Shown here piece by piece: positions 1 to 8,638 of a DNA stretch of 64,000 nt. The notes below the pieces were generated by a model. It searched no databases. It saw nothing but the letters and a program-made list of their open reading frames with translations, and had not been told where the DNA came from. The stretch is taken from contig JACKKC010000008.1 of NCBI GenBank assembly GCA_020637615.1, forward strand, positions 1-64,000, written 5' to 3'. The stretch is from Rhodovulum sp. (GTDB lineage: Bacteria > Pseudomonadota > Alphaproteobacteria > Rhodobacterales > Rhodobacteraceae). The translations under genes and the position numbers were made by a program. Position 1 is the first letter of the stretch; each line of letters starts with the position of its first letter.

Positions 1-43
1 GCTTCTAGAAGGGCCGATCGTCGCCCGGGCCCCGAAACCGGCC

Positions 44-1192
44 TCAGCAGGCGAAGGCCCGGCCGAAGGCTGCCCAGTCGCAATGGCCGCCGCGGGCCTC
101 CTCGCACCAGCGGTCGAGGGCGGCCGCACCAGGCCGGCTCAGCCAGGGCCGCAGCGCCTGCAGGGCGGCGGCGAGCTCGGCCCCGCCGGCGGGTGCCGTC
201 GCCGCTCCAGGCCCGGCGGCATAGCGGATCACGCGGCGCCCCTCCTCGAAGGCGTCGAGCGCCTGGTGCCAGCGCCGATCCGGCCAGAGCAGCGACAGCG
301 CGCCTGCCGCCGGATCGTAGACGGCGGTGAAGAGCGTGCCGAAACCGCCGGCATGGTCGCGCCGGTAGAGCGGCGGCTCGAGAAAGGCCTCGGCGAGCCG
401 GTCGGGGGGCGGAGCACCCCGCAGCAGGCGCTCGAGATGCGCCCGGCGGTCGCGGCTCTGCCCCGGATCGGGCCGGGCGCCGGCATCCCGCGAGCGCTGG
501 TGGTTGGTGGCGATCGCCGGGCGGCAGAGCGCCAGCCCGCCGCCCGGCCAGAGCTCCAGGGTGGCGGTGCGCCCGGTGCGGTCGGCCAGCGTCACGTTAT
601 AGGCCATATGCGAGGGGATGCGCCGGAGCGCCGCGATCGCCTCGGGAACGCTGCCGCAGGTCTCCAGCACGTAGCGCATGAGCGTGGTGACGCCGAAGCC
701 CTCCGCGGTTTCGGGGCGGCCGCCATAGGCGAGCGCCGCCGCCAGCCCCGCGCCGTTCACGCCGTCCGACAGACCCCAGAGGAACTCGACCATGCCCATC
801 ACCGGCCGCCCGGTCCATTCGCTGCGCAGGAGCAGCCCCTCGTTGAGCTCCGGCGCGAGATCGTAGTTGCGCAGGAGCCGCGTGCCGCCCTCGCCGGTCA
901 CGGCAGCGACCGAGCAGCCGCCCAGGTATCGCGGCGGGCACCAGGTCGCGAGGAAGCGCGCGGCGAGATCGCCGCCGCCGGCGATCCGGGTCAGCCGGCG
1001 GTGCACCGGCACGAGCTCGGGCATGTAGCGCGCGAGGGCGGCTTCGGCCTCGGCCCGCGACGGGCCGCTTTCGCCGCCCCGGGCGAGGAACCAGGCGCGA
1101 TAATCCGGCCAGGACCGCTCCCAGCGGGCGCGCCACTTGGCCGAGGCCTGCGGTTCCGCGACCGCGTCGAAGATGAGCGAGCCGCCATTCAT
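44..1192 (-). CDS. C45-family autoproteolytic acyltransferase/hydrolase-like protein
   Basis: The 382-residue product looks like the C45 (acyl-CoA:6-aminopenicillanate acyltransferase-like) branch of the Ntn-hydrolases. Members self-cleave before a Cys that becomes the N-terminal nucleophile and then act on amide or acyl bonds. A Gly92-Cys93-Ser site (in YLGGCSVAAV) fits that cleavage point. It is followed by an RNYD segment and a later ATNHQ segment typical of the fold. The ATG at 1192 overlaps the TGA of the upstream esterase gene by 4 bases (ATGA), so the two are probably translationally coupled in a CopG-like / esterase / C45 operon. There is no signal peptide, so it is probably cytoplasmic. 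The substrate cannot be told from sequence. The family assignment is by motif and is fairly likely. Confidence 0.75.
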   Translation of the reverse strand: MNGGSLIFDAVAEPQASAKWRARWERSWPDYRAWFLARGGESGPSRAEAEAALARYMPELVPVHRRLTRIAGGGDLAARFLATWCPPRYLGGCSVAAVTGEGGTRLLRNYDLAPELNEGLLLRSEWTGRPVMGMVEFLWGLSDGVNGAGLAAALAYGGRPETAEGFGVTTLMRYVLETCGSVPEAIAALRRIPSHMAYNVTLADRTGRTATLELWPGGGLALCRPAIATNHQRSRDAGARPDPGQSRDRRAHLERLLRGAPPPDRLAEAFLEPPLYRRDHAGGFGTLFTAVYDPAAGALSLLWPDRRWHQALDAFEEGRRVIRYAAGPGAATAPAGGAELAAALQALRPWLSRPGAAALDRWCEEARGGHCDWAAFGRAFAC

Positions 1193-2310
1193 CGCGCCGC
1201 CCCCCGCTTCGGCCGATCAAGGAAGAAGCGGACCATTTCCGCGGAGGCGTCCGGTCCCGTCGCATCGGTATAGGAGCCTTCCGGCCGGCCGCCGGACCAG
1301 GCATGCCCGGCCCCCTCGACCATCCAGCATTCCACCCGCGGGCCGGTGCCCGAAGGCTCGGTCACCAGCCGCTCGTAACGCCTTCCGCCCGGCGCGACGC
1401 CGGACGAGCGGTGGGCGGGGCGGCCGGCGGTCCCGGCGACACGCGCGGCATTCGAGGGATGCACGGTCCGGTCGGCGCTGCCGTGGAAGACGATGACATC
1501 GGCAGAGGCCGCGGACGTGTCTTCCCGGGGCGGTGCCGCCTCGCCGCGCATCGCCGCAAAGGCCGAGACGACGTCGCTGGCCGATCCATGCGCGAGTCCC
1601 GAATGCACGCCGACCGCGGCGAAGAGATCGGGCCAGGTGGCGCCGAGCACCGCCGCCATGGCGCCGCCGGCGGAAAGCCCGGCGGCGAAGACGCGGCCCG
1701 GGGGAACGCCGTGCTCCTCGGCCATCGCGCGGGCAAGACCCGCGAGGATCGCCGGCTCGCCCGCCTCGCGGCCCTGGTCGCCGGGGCGGAACCAGTTCCA
1801 GCAGGCGGCGGGGTTTTCGGCCCGGGTCTGGGACGGATAGACGACGATCAGCCGGTGGGTCTCGGCGAGCTCGTTCATCCCCGTCCCGGCGGCGAAATCC
1901 TCCGGCGTCTGGGTGCAGCCATGCAGCATCAGCACGAGCCCCTGCGGCGCCGCCCCGTCCAGCGAGGCCGGAAGATAGAGGCGATAGTCGCGCGCCCCAG
2001 AGGGCCCGGCGAAGCGCCCGGCGGCGAAGGTCGCGCCCTCCGGCACCGGCCGCTCGGGGAGCGGCGGATGGGCGCGGGCGTCGAGGCCGGGGATCGCCCG
2101 CTTTCCGGCCTTGAGCAGCCGCACGACCTCGCCCAGCCGCCGGCGGAGGGGCCGGGCTGCGGGCTCGGGTGGGGCCATGGCCGGAAGGCCGGTGTCGCGG
2201 CCGATACCGATGCCGAGGGCCTCGCCGATGATCCGGGTCGCTCCGGCGACATCCATGGCGCGCGTGGCCTGCGTGGCGCGGCGCATCGCCGCGGTGAATT
2301 CCTGGCTCAT
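1189..2310 (-). CDS. PHB depolymerase-family esterase (alpha/beta hydrolase)
   Basis: The 373-residue protein belongs to the LpqC/poly(3-hydroxybutyrate) depolymerase group of alpha/beta hydrolases. Visible marks are the oxyanion-region LMLHGCTQTPEDFA segment, the nucleophile elbow GLSAGG (G-x-S-x-G) and a C-terminal GAGHAWSGG stretch carrying the probable catalytic His. The start at 2310 (MSQEFTAAM) is preferred because GGAACGGAG lies just upstream; a longer reading frame would run back through the upstream gene. There is no classical signal peptide, so it may act on intracellular polymer or on small aromatic esters, since the family also includes feruloyl esterases. It lies 22 bases after the CopG-like gene and overlaps the C45 gene by 4 bases, so the three are probably one transcript. 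Confidence 0.8.
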   Translation of the reverse strand: MSQEFTAAMRRATQATRAMDVAGATRIIGEALGIGIGRDTGLPAMAPPEPAARPLRRRLGEVVRLLKAGKRAIPGLDARAHPPLPERPVPEGATFAAGRFAGPSGARDYRLYLPASLDGAAPQGLVLMLHGCTQTPEDFAAGTGMNELAETHRLIVVYPSQTRAENPAACWNWFRPGDQGREAGEPAILAGLARAMAEEHGVPPGRVFAAGLSAGGAMAAVLGATWPDLFAAVGVHSGLAHGSASDVVSAFAAMRGEAAPPREDTSAASADVIVFHGSADRTVHPSNAARVAGTAGRPAHRSSGVAPGGRRYERLVTEPSGTGPRVECWMVEGAGHAWSGGRPEGSYTDATGPDASAEMVRFFLDRPKRGAAR

Positions 2311-2332
2311 GGGAAGAGCTCCGTTCCTGGCT

Positions 2333-2752
2333 CTAAAGGAGGCGGTCGGCGAGGGCTGCCTTGACCGGCGCGCTCGCCTGCAAGGCACCGAGCACGGTCA
2401 GCGACCCGATGGTCGCGCGGGCGAGCTCGGGCGGCACGTCCGGCGCGATGCGGGCGAGGCCGAGCACCCTGACATGCAGGATCTCGCCGGCGTCGCGCGC
2501 CGCTTCCAGGTCCGAGCGGGTGAAGTCGCGCACGCCGAGCTCGAGCATGTGGCGCTCCACCGATCGCGACATCTCCTCGGAATGCCGCGCGAGCTGGCCG
2601 CGGATCGCGGTGCGGATGAAGTCGGTGCGGTTGGAATAGAAACCCTCCTGCACCATGAGGTCGATGCGGCCGAGATCGACGTAGCCGAGATTGATGGTGA
2701 TCTTCTCGCTCTCCGGCGTCCGCTCGCGGATCGGTCTGACATTGCCGCTCAT
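2333..2752 (-). CDS. CopG-like/ribbon-helix-helix family protein
   Basis: This 139-residue protein is the first gene of the esterase operon. Residues about 15-50 (KITINLGYVDLGRIDLMVQ, then RTDFIRTAIRGQL) resemble a ribbon-helix-helix: a short beta strand, then two helices with an 'N-R-T-D-F-I-R' start as in CopG/Arc-type regulators. The C-terminal ~80 residues are unlike short CopG proteins and may dimerise or bind a ligand. The ATG at 2752 has a GGAG 6 bases upstream. An inverted repeat immediately upstream (CCATCC-ATGC-GGATGG, 2762-2777) would suit autoregulation. RHH-type proteins are seen beside PHB-depolymerase-type esterases in related genomes, as I recall. The DNA-binding role is inferred. 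Confidence 0.7.
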   Translation of the reverse strand: MSGNVRPIRERTPESEKITINLGYVDLGRIDLMVQEGFYSNRTDFIRTAIRGQLARHSEEMSRSVERHMLELGVRDFTRSDLEAARDAGEILHVRVLGLARIAPDVPPELARATIGSLTVLGALQASAPVKAALADRLL

Positions 2753-3062
2753 GATGATTCTCCATCCATGCGGATGGTATATGGATGATGAACGGCAGAT
2801 AGCAAGGGAATTCTCCCCCCGCCGGGTCCAACGGGAGCCTTCCCTTAACCACCGCAACGCCCGGGGACGCCCGAGGTATGTCCGCCACGAAGCGCGCGGC
2901 GATAAACCAAGAGTCGATCCATTCCTTGGAAATCGGCACGTATTATGCGCTAATTCGATGCAAATCGGGGGCGATGGGGTATCAGGTCGGGTCGAAGCGC
3001 CTTGCGCGTTCTCCGTCCCCGGAATGGCCGCAGCTTTTGCGCGGCGCGGAACGGGGCAGCGC
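2753..3062. promoter_or_regulatory. Divergent intergenic region with candidate RHH operator
   Basis: These 310 bases separate the CopG-like operon (leftward) from the GH15 gene (rightward) and must hold both promoters. Next to the leftward start lies a perfect inverted repeat, CCATCC-ATGC-GGATGG (2762-2777), followed by TAT and a further ATGGATG. This overlaps the leader and is a plausible autorepressor site. The rest is AT-richer than the genes and contains TATTATG (2941-2947), a possible -10 for the GH15 gene. I see no small ORF or RNA gene here. Confidence 0.4.
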
Positions 3063-4877
3063 ATGCAGACAGGCTCGTCACCGGCATCGATCTCGGATTA
3101 CGGTCTGATCGCGGACGGACGATCCTGCGCCCTGATCTCGCGCGGCGGCTCCATCGACTGGCTCTGCTGGCCGCGCCTCGATTCCGAGGCCTGCTTCGCC
3201 GCCCTCCTCGGCTCCCGCGACAACGGCCGCTGGCTGATCGCGCCGACCGGCGCGGCACGGACCGAACGGGCCTACGAGGACGACACGGTGATCCTGGTCA
3301 CCACCCACGAGGTCGAGGGCGGCACCGCGCGGGTCGTCGACTTCATGGCGATGCTGAACGGCACGCCGGCCATCATCCGCCGCGTCGAGGGCCTGCGCGG
3401 GCGGGTCGAGATGGAATGCGACCTCGTCATCCGCGCCGATTACGGCCGCACGGTGCCCTGGGTCGAACGGGTCGGGGAGGACGAATGGCATGCGATCGCG
3501 GGCCCGGATCTCTTCATCCTGCGCACGGATGTCGAGCTTCACGGCGACGACCTGCATACCGTCGGTGTCTTCGAGGTCGCCGCGGGCGAGATCCGGGACT
3601 TCGTCCTGACGCATGGCCATTCCTTCGGCCCGGCGCCGGATCGCGTGGATGCCGAGGATGCGCTCGCCGCCACCCGCTCCTACTGGGACGCCTTCACCGA
3701 CCGGATCCGGCTGCCCTCGGCCATGCGGCCGGAATGGCGCGCCGCGGTGCGCCGGTCGCTCCTGACCCTGAAGGCGCTGACCTATATCCCCAGCGGCGGC
3801 ATCGCGGCGGCCGCCACGACGTCGCTGCCCGAATCTCTCGGCGGCGGGCGAAACTGGGACTATCGCTTCTGCTGGCTTCGCGATTCCGCCTTCACCCTGC
3901 AGGCATTCCTCGAGACCGGCCTGACCCGCGAGGCGCAGGCCTGGCGCGACTGGCTGATCCGCGCCGTGGCCGGCTCGCCCGAGCAGCTGCAGGTGATGTA
4001 CGGGCTCGCCGGCGAGCGGGTGCTGACCGAATGGGTGGTCGACTGGCTGCCGGGCTTCGCCGGATCGCGCCCGGTGCGGGTCGGCAATGCCGCCGCCAAC
4101 CAGTTCCAGCTCGACGTCTACGGCGAGGTCGCCGACGTGCTCGCGCTCGCCACCCGGCGCGGCCTGCCGCCCCACGAGCGCCAGGAGGCCTACCGCCAGA
4201 TCATCATGGAATTCCTCGCCACCGCCTGGACCGAGCCCGACGAGGGCATCTGGGAGATCCGCGGCGAGCCCCGGCATTTCGTCTATTCCAAGGTCATGGC
4301 CTGGGTGGGCTTCGACCATGCCGCCAAGGCCGCGGAGGCGGCGGGCGACGAGGACGAGCGGGCGCGGTTGCGCGGCATCGCCGAAAGCATCCGCGACGAC
4401 GTCTGCGAGCGCGGCTTCAATGCGCGGCTCGGGACCTTCACCCAGTACTACGGCAGCGAGACCGTCGACTCGAGCCTCCTGATGCTGCCGCTGGTGGGCT
4501 TCCTGCCGCCGGACGACCCGCGCATGACCGGGACCGTCGCGGCGGTCGAGCGGGAGCTGCTGCAGGGCGGGTTCCTGCTGCGCTACCAGACCGACGGCCA
4601 CGACGGGCTGGACGGCCACGAGGGCACCTTCCTGCTCTGCTCGTTCTGGCTGGTCGAGGTCTATGCCCTGCAGGGCCGCATGGAAGAGGCGGTCACGCTC
4701 TTCGAGCGGCTCGTCGCGGTCGCCAACGATCTGGGGCTGCTCGCCGAGGAGGTCGATGCCGAGACCGGCGAGATGCTGGGCAACTTCCCCCAGGCCTTCA
4801 GCCATGTCGGCCTCGTGATGGCCGCCATCGCCCTCAGCCGCCGCCGCCACAACGGCACGCCGCCGCTGCACTGGTAG
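3063..4877 (+). CDS. Glycoside hydrolase family 15 protein (glucoamylase/trehalase-like)
   Basis: The 604-residue cytoplasmic protein has the two-part layout of bacterial GH15 enzymes. An N-terminal beta-sandwich follows the signature SDYGLIADGRSCALISRGG and GSIDWLCWPR. A C-terminal (alpha/alpha)6 barrel follows, containing SLGGGRNWDYRFCWLRDSAF, one of the most conserved family blocks, and a late ETGEMLGNFPQAFSH block. Characterised relatives hydrolyse alpha-glucosidic bonds in maltodextrin, isomaltose or trehalose; the substrate here is unknown. The ATG at 3063 begins the conserved N-terminus, although the frame is open further upstream. It is convergent with prfC. Family confidence is high and substrate confidence low. 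Confidence 0.9.
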   Translation: MQTGSSPASISDYGLIADGRSCALISRGGSIDWLCWPRLDSEACFAALLGSRDNGRWLIAPTGAARTERAYEDDTVILVTTHEVEGGTARVVDFMAMLNGTPAIIRRVEGLRGRVEMECDLVIRADYGRTVPWVERVGEDEWHAIAGPDLFILRTDVELHGDDLHTVGVFEVAAGEIRDFVLTHGHSFGPAPDRVDAEDALAATRSYWDAFTDRIRLPSAMRPEWRAAVRRSLLTLKALTYIPSGGIAAAATTSLPESLGGGRNWDYRFCWLRDSAFTLQAFLETGLTREAQAWRDWLIRAVAGSPEQLQVMYGLAGERVLTEWVVDWLPGFAGSRPVRVGNAAANQFQLDVYGEVADVLALATRRGLPPHERQEAYRQIIMEFLATAWTEPDEGIWEIRGEPRHFVYSKVMAWVGFDHAAKAAEAAGDEDERARLRGIAESIRDDVCERGFNARLGTFTQYYGSETVDSSLLMLPLVGFLPPDDPRMTGTVAAVERELLQGGFLLRYQTDGHDGLDGHEGTFLLCSFWLVEVYALQGRMEEAVTLFERLVAVANDLGLLAEEVDAETGEMLGNFPQAFSHVGLVMAAIALSRRRHNGTPPLHW

Positions 4878-4902
4878 GGCTGAGGCGCCTGCCCGCCGGG
4901 AA

Positions 4903-4922
4903 GGCTCGCGGCCTCCCGAGCC
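4903..4922. terminator. Possible bidirectional terminator hairpin
   Basis: GGCTCG (4903-4908) pairs with CGAGCC (4917-4922) around an 8-base loop, in the 81-base gap between the convergent GH15 and prfC genes. There is no clear T-tract, so termination is only inferred from position. Confidence 0.3.
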
Positions 4923-4958
4923 GGGATCGTGCAGCCGGACCTCTGCGACCGGGGCCGT

Positions 4959-6566
4959 TCAGACCATCATCGCCTTGGTGGCGGTGAGCGCGATCTCGGG
5001 GTAGTCGCGGGCCACCCGGTCGATGTCCCATTGCAGGCGGGTCATGTAGACCGGATCCCCGTCGTGGTCGGCGGCCATGTGGCCCTTGTTGGCCTTCACG
5101 AAGGCGTCGATCTTGTCCCGCGGCCCGGAGACCCAGCGGGCGGAGGTGAACTGGGTCGGCTCGAAGCGCACCGGCAGGCCGTATTCGAGCTCGATGCGGC
5201 TCGCCAGCACGTCGAACTGCAGCGGGCCGACCACGCCGACAATCCAGCCCGAGCCGACATCGGGCTTGAAGAGCTTGGAGGCGCCTTCCTCGGCGAACTG
5301 GGTCAGCGCCTTCTCCAGATGCTTGGCCTTCATCGGGTCGCCCGCGCGTACCGTCTGCAGCAGCTCCGGCGCGAAGGAGGGGATGCCGGTGAAGCGCAGG
5401 GCCTCGCCTTCGGTCAGCGCGTCGCCGATGCGGAGCTGGCCGTGGTTGGGGATGCCGATGATGTCGCCCGCCCAGGCGTCCTCGGCGATCTCGCGGTCGT
5501 TGGCGAGGAAGAGGACCGGGTTCGAGATCGCCATCGGCTTGCCCGAGCGGACATGGGTGAGCTTCATGCCGCGCTCGAAATGCCCCGAGCAGAGGCGCAC
5601 GAAGGCGACCCGGTCGCGGTGCCGGGGATCCATGTTGGCCTGGACCTTGAAGACGAAGCCGGTGACGGCCTGCTCCCAGGCCCCGACCTGCCGGCTCTCG
5701 GCGGGGCGCAGCTGCGGCGGCGGGGCGAAGCTGCCGATGCCGGCCATGAGCTCCTGCACCCCGAAGGAATTAATCGCCGAGCCGAACCAGATCGGCGAGA
5801 GGTTGCCCGCGAGCATCGCCTGGGCATCGAAGGCGGGCAGCAGCTCGCGCGCCATCTCGACCTCCTCGCGCAGCCGGGCGAGCAGCGGCGCGGGGATATG
5901 CGTCTCCATCGCCGGGTCGTCGAGGCCGCGCATCTCGATGCTCGCGCCGCGGCGGTTTCGGTCGGCGCGGTCCATGAGCTCCAGCCGGTCGTGGATCATG
6001 TCGTAGCAGCCGAGGAAGTCCCGGCCCATGCCGATCGGCCAGGAGGCTGGGCAGACGTCGAGCTGCAGCTCGTGCTGGATCTCGTCGATGATCTCGAAGG
6101 TGTCGCGGGCCTCGCGGTCCATCTTGTTGCAGAAGGTCAGGATCGGCAGGTCGCGCAGCCGGCAGACCTCGAAGAGCTTGCGGGTCTGGCTCTCGACCCC
6201 CTTGGCGCCGTCGATCACCATCACGGCGGCATCGACCGCGGTCAGGGTGCGGTAGGTGTCCTCGGAGAAATCCGAGTGGCCGGGCGTGTCGACGAGGTTG
6301 AACCACCAGTCCCGGAACGGGAAGGACATGGCCGAGGCGCTGACGCTGATGCCGCGGTCCTGCTCCATCTTCATGAAATCCGAGCGGGTGCGCCGGGCCT
6401 CGCCCTTGGCGCGAACCTGGCCGGCCATCTGGATGGCGCCGCCGTAGAGCAGGAATTTCTCGGTCAGCGTGGTCTTGCCGGCATCCGGGTGCGAGATGAT
6501 CGCGAAGGTGCGGCGCCGCGCGATCTCGGGCGGCAGGGCGGGCGTGTTTGCGGGTCCGTCGGGCAT
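4959..6566 (-). CDS. prfC: Peptide chain release factor 3
   Basis: The 535-residue RF3 is a translational GTPase that removes RF1/RF2 from the ribosome after peptide release. The GTPase motifs are all present: SHPDAGKTT (G1), an RGIS switch (G2), DTPGH (G3), NKMD (G4). They are followed by domain II and a C-terminal domain containing WIVGVVGPLQFDVL. The length matches the usual ~530. The ATG at 6566 (MPDGPANTP) is preferred over an upstream in-frame start, which would place a long unusual extension over an 18-base palindrome. It appears monocistronic. The 5' region carries a palindrome-plus-tail element and a family A repeat. Confidence 0.95.
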   Translation of the reverse strand: MPDGPANTPALPPEIARRRTFAIISHPDAGKTTLTEKFLLYGGAIQMAGQVRAKGEARRTRSDFMKMEQDRGISVSASAMSFPFRDWWFNLVDTPGHSDFSEDTYRTLTAVDAAVMVIDGAKGVESQTRKLFEVCRLRDLPILTFCNKMDREARDTFEIIDEIQHELQLDVCPASWPIGMGRDFLGCYDMIHDRLELMDRADRNRRGASIEMRGLDDPAMETHIPAPLLARLREEVEMARELLPAFDAQAMLAGNLSPIWFGSAINSFGVQELMAGIGSFAPPPQLRPAESRQVGAWEQAVTGFVFKVQANMDPRHRDRVAFVRLCSGHFERGMKLTHVRSGKPMAISNPVLFLANDREIAEDAWAGDIIGIPNHGQLRIGDALTEGEALRFTGIPSFAPELLQTVRAGDPMKAKHLEKALTQFAEEGASKLFKPDVGSGWIVGVVGPLQFDVLASRIELEYGLPVRFEPTQFTSARWVSGPRDKIDAFVKANKGHMAADHDGDPVYMTRLQWDIDRVARDYPEIALTATKAMMV

Positions 6567-6629
6567 GGCAGCGGATATATTGTGCGGCTTTCGGCTTGGA
6601 AAGGGGCGGATGCGGTGGGCGATTTGGTG

Positions 6630-6668
6630 CTGTCCCCATGGGGACAGAATGCAAATCATTGATATTGC
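6630..6668. repeat. Palindrome-plus-tail element, copy 1
   Basis: A perfect 18-base palindrome, CTGTCCCCATGGGGACAG (6630-6647), is followed 17 bases after its GGGACA by ATTGATATTGC (6658-6668). The same arrangement (palindrome ending GGGACA, 17-base offset, identical 11-base tail) recurs at 16260-16297. It sits 64 bases upstream of prfC. It may be a short REP-like element or a protein-binding site. Confidence 0.55.
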
Positions 6669-6700
6669 TGTGGAAAATAGTTAACGCCGCAAATTCGCCG

Positions 6701-6936
6701 GACTCATGCGACATCCGGGAGAACCAATAGACCGGGGACGGCCCGAACCGGCAAAGGCGAGGCACTGCCTCGCGCCGGTTCGTCGGTTGGAGCGCGCGAG
6801 CGCGGAGACCGAGGGGGGTTGGATTTCCCCGTTGGTGGGTATTCCGCGTGCGCCTGTCTGGGCGGGCGCGCTTGTCGCGCCTGCCGAGGGGCAGGCAGGC
6901 GCGCGCGGATTTGTCACCTGCCAAATCCGCGAAGGG
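6701..6936 (+). repeat. Dispersed intergenic repeat family A, copy A1
   Basis: This ~235-base element starts near CTCATG..CATCCGGG, contains a nested hairpin (GAACCGGC...GCGAGGCA-C-TGCCTCGC-GCCGGTTC), a GAGGGGGGTTGG block and a CG-rich arm pair (GGCGGGCGCG...CAGGCAGGC). It ends with GGATTTG...CAAATCC. A second near full-length copy is at 27501-27736, and a partial inverted copy lies near 34400-34535. It fills the gap between the lysE-type gene and prfC and has no convincing ORF. Confidence 0.8.
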
Positions 6937-7021
6937 CGGCCCTTTCGCTGTCCTGAACATCGGTTTGCGGTCACGACTTCAATCAGGCTGCAGGGCCGTC
7001 CGACTGAGTTCCGCCTGTCGC

Positions 7022-7630
7022 TCAGCTCGTCGCGATCGCGCCGGCGGCACCGGCCATCATGCCGGCCGAGAGCCGGTTGGCGAGGCGGCGGCCGGTCGGG
7101 GTGCGGAAGAGCCGCCGGGCCTGGCTGGCGGCGATCACCCAGCCGAGGTCGACCGCGATCAGCACCAGCGCCATGACGAGCGTCAGTTCTGCCCAGCCGC
7201 CGAGGGTGATCGCCGAGAGGTCGAGCAGCGAGGGCAGCAGCGCGAGATAGAAGACCATGATCTTGGGGTTGCCGAGCGTGATCGCGAGCCCGGTCCCGAA
7301 GAGCCTCAGCGGTGAGGTCGCGTCGGGCAGCTGCTCCACATCGGTCGGCGCGGTCCACATCTTCCAGGCGAGCCAGCCGAGATAGGCGATCCCGGCCCAT
7401 TTCAGCGCCGCGAAGGCGAGCTGGAAGGATGCGGCGATCACCGCGAGCCCGAAGACGGCGCAGGCGAGCCAGACCGCCTCGCCGATCCACATCGCCGCGA
7501 GGAAGGGCAGGACCGAGCGCGGGCCGCGCGCCAGCACGCGCGCGACCAGCGCCGCCACCGAGGGGCCGGGCGAGCCGGCCGCAACCGCGAGGGCGGCGGC
7601 GAAGAGGGCGAGGGTGCTGGCGTCGAGCAT
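7022..7630 (-). CDS. LysE-family translocator
   Basis: The ~202-residue inner-membrane protein has the hydrophobic pattern of the LysE/RhtB amino-acid exporter family, about six membrane segments. The N-terminal GSPGPS motif and the central NPKIMVFY motif (in ITLGNPKIMVFYLALLP) are diagnostic. Members export lysine, homoserine, threonine or other amino acids; specificity cannot be read here. The ATG at 7630 is used; a GTG two codons upstream is also possible, and neither has a strong Shine-Dalgarno. It is a single gene flanked by a family B repeat upstream and a family A repeat downstream. Confidence 0.88.
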   Translation of the reverse strand: MLDASTLALFAAALAVAAGSPGPSVAALVARVLARGPRSVLPFLAAMWIGEAVWLACAVFGLAVIAASFQLAFAALKWAGIAYLGWLAWKMWTAPTDVEQLPDATSPLRLFGTGLAITLGNPKIMVFYLALLPSLLDLSAITLGGWAELTLVMALVLIAVDLGWVIAASQARRLFRTPTGRRLANRLSAGMMAGAAGAIATS

Positions 7631-7677
7631 GACCACAGGAACGCATCCGGCGCGCCCGAGGTCAAGCGGTGACGGAA

Positions 7678-7890
7678 GCGCAGGGATGCGTCAGGGGAGT
7701 GGTATCTGGCAACGCGAGCCCGTCAGTCTGGGATCCCGGCGCGCCTGGCGCAACCACCCCGCCCGGCGGGCGCCGCCGGGCAGCGTCCGCCCCGCCCTGT
7801 CACGCCGGAGGAGTTCCTCCGGCACGACGCGGGCGCTTCGCACCCGCCGGGTCGGGCGCAGCCCTCTTCTTGTGGCGCGGTGATCGAGGA
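7678..7890 (-). repeat. Dispersed intergenic repeat family B, copy B1
   Basis: Read on the minus strand this matches the family B order: CGCCACAAGA, then GAGGGCTGCGCCCG, a CGTCGTGCCGGAGG block, GGACGCTGCCCGGCGG...CCGCCGGGCGGG, and GGGATCC...GCGTTGCCAGAT. It occupies most of the 362-base gap between the lysE-type gene and parA-like gene. No credible small gene is present in the gap. Confidence 0.75.
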
Positions 7891-7992
7891 AGAGAGAACT
7901 AGGTTCCCATGCGATCGCCCCGCGGGATGCCTCAACGCGGGTTGCGTCGCGGCGAAATGACCCTAACCTGCGAGCGGGAAAAGGGGACGCCC

Positions 7993-8616
7993 ATGCAGAC
8001 GATTCTCGTCGCGAACCGGAAGGGCGGCTGCGGGAAGACCATGACCGCGATCACGCTCGCCGCGGCGCTGGCCGGGCGCGGGGCCAGGGTGGCGCTGGTC
8101 GATGCCGACGCCCAGAAATCCGCGATGCGCTGGCTCCGGCAGCGGCCGGTGGGCGTGCCGGTGATCGCGGGGCTCGACTGGTCGTCGAAGGGCGACGTGG
8201 GCGAGGTGCCGCGCGGCTTCGACTGGCTGGTGATCGATGCGCCGGGCGCGCTGCGCGGCGGCAGGGCCGAGGCGCTGATCGCCGAGGCCGGCACCGTGAT
8301 CGCCCCGGTGCTGCCCTCCTATTTCGACGCCGACAGCACCAGGCGCTTCCTGCGCGACATCGAGGCGATCAAGCGCATCCGCAAGGGCAAGGTCGGGCTT
8401 CACGTCCTGGCCAACCGCGTGCATCCCAACCAGCGCGCCACCCTGCGGCTCAGGGATTTCTTCGCGGGCCTCGGCCAGGAGCCGGTCGCCTGGATCAGCG
8501 ACCGCGCCGCCTATGGCGAGCTGGCCGAGCAGGGGCTCGCGATCTTCGACCGCCGCCAGCGCGCCTTCGCGCCGATGCAGGCGCAATGGATCCCGGTGCT
8601 CTCGGCGCTCGACTGA
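7993..8616 (+). CDS. ParA-family ATPase (orphan)
   Basis: The 207-residue protein is a compact member of the ParA/MinD deviant-Walker ATPases. The deviant Walker A KGGCGKTMT lies at residues 10-18, VDADAQKS is the Walker A' region, and DWLVIDAPG is the Walker B region. The start at 7993 (MQTILVANRKGG) fits the family N-terminus. No parB, parS-like site or partition partner is adjacent, so this is an orphan ParA-like protein. Such proteins can position other cellular cargos, but the sequence does not say which. A short-chain dehydrogenase gene follows after 22 bases on the same strand. Confidence 0.85.
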   Translation: MQTILVANRKGGCGKTMTAITLAAALAGRGARVALVDADAQKSAMRWLRQRPVGVPVIAGLDWSSKGDVGEVPRGFDWLVIDAPGALRGGRAEALIAEAGTVIAPVLPSYFDADSTRRFLRDIEAIKRIRKGKVGLHVLANRVHPNQRATLRLRDFFAGLGQEPVAWISDRAAYGELAEQGLAIFDRRQRAFAPMQAQWIPVLSALD

Positions 8617-8638
8617 CATTTTCGGACAGGGGAAGACC

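Noticed and set aside
7614..7902. Short open frames within repeats of families A and B
   Set aside because: They lie in repeats that change by whole-stem deletions, vary in frame between copies and have no ribosome sites.
7993..8616. ParA-like gene as sign of a plasmid or partition locus
   Set aside because: No ParB, centromere-like repeats or replication gene are nearby, and the surroundings are ordinary chromosomal genes.
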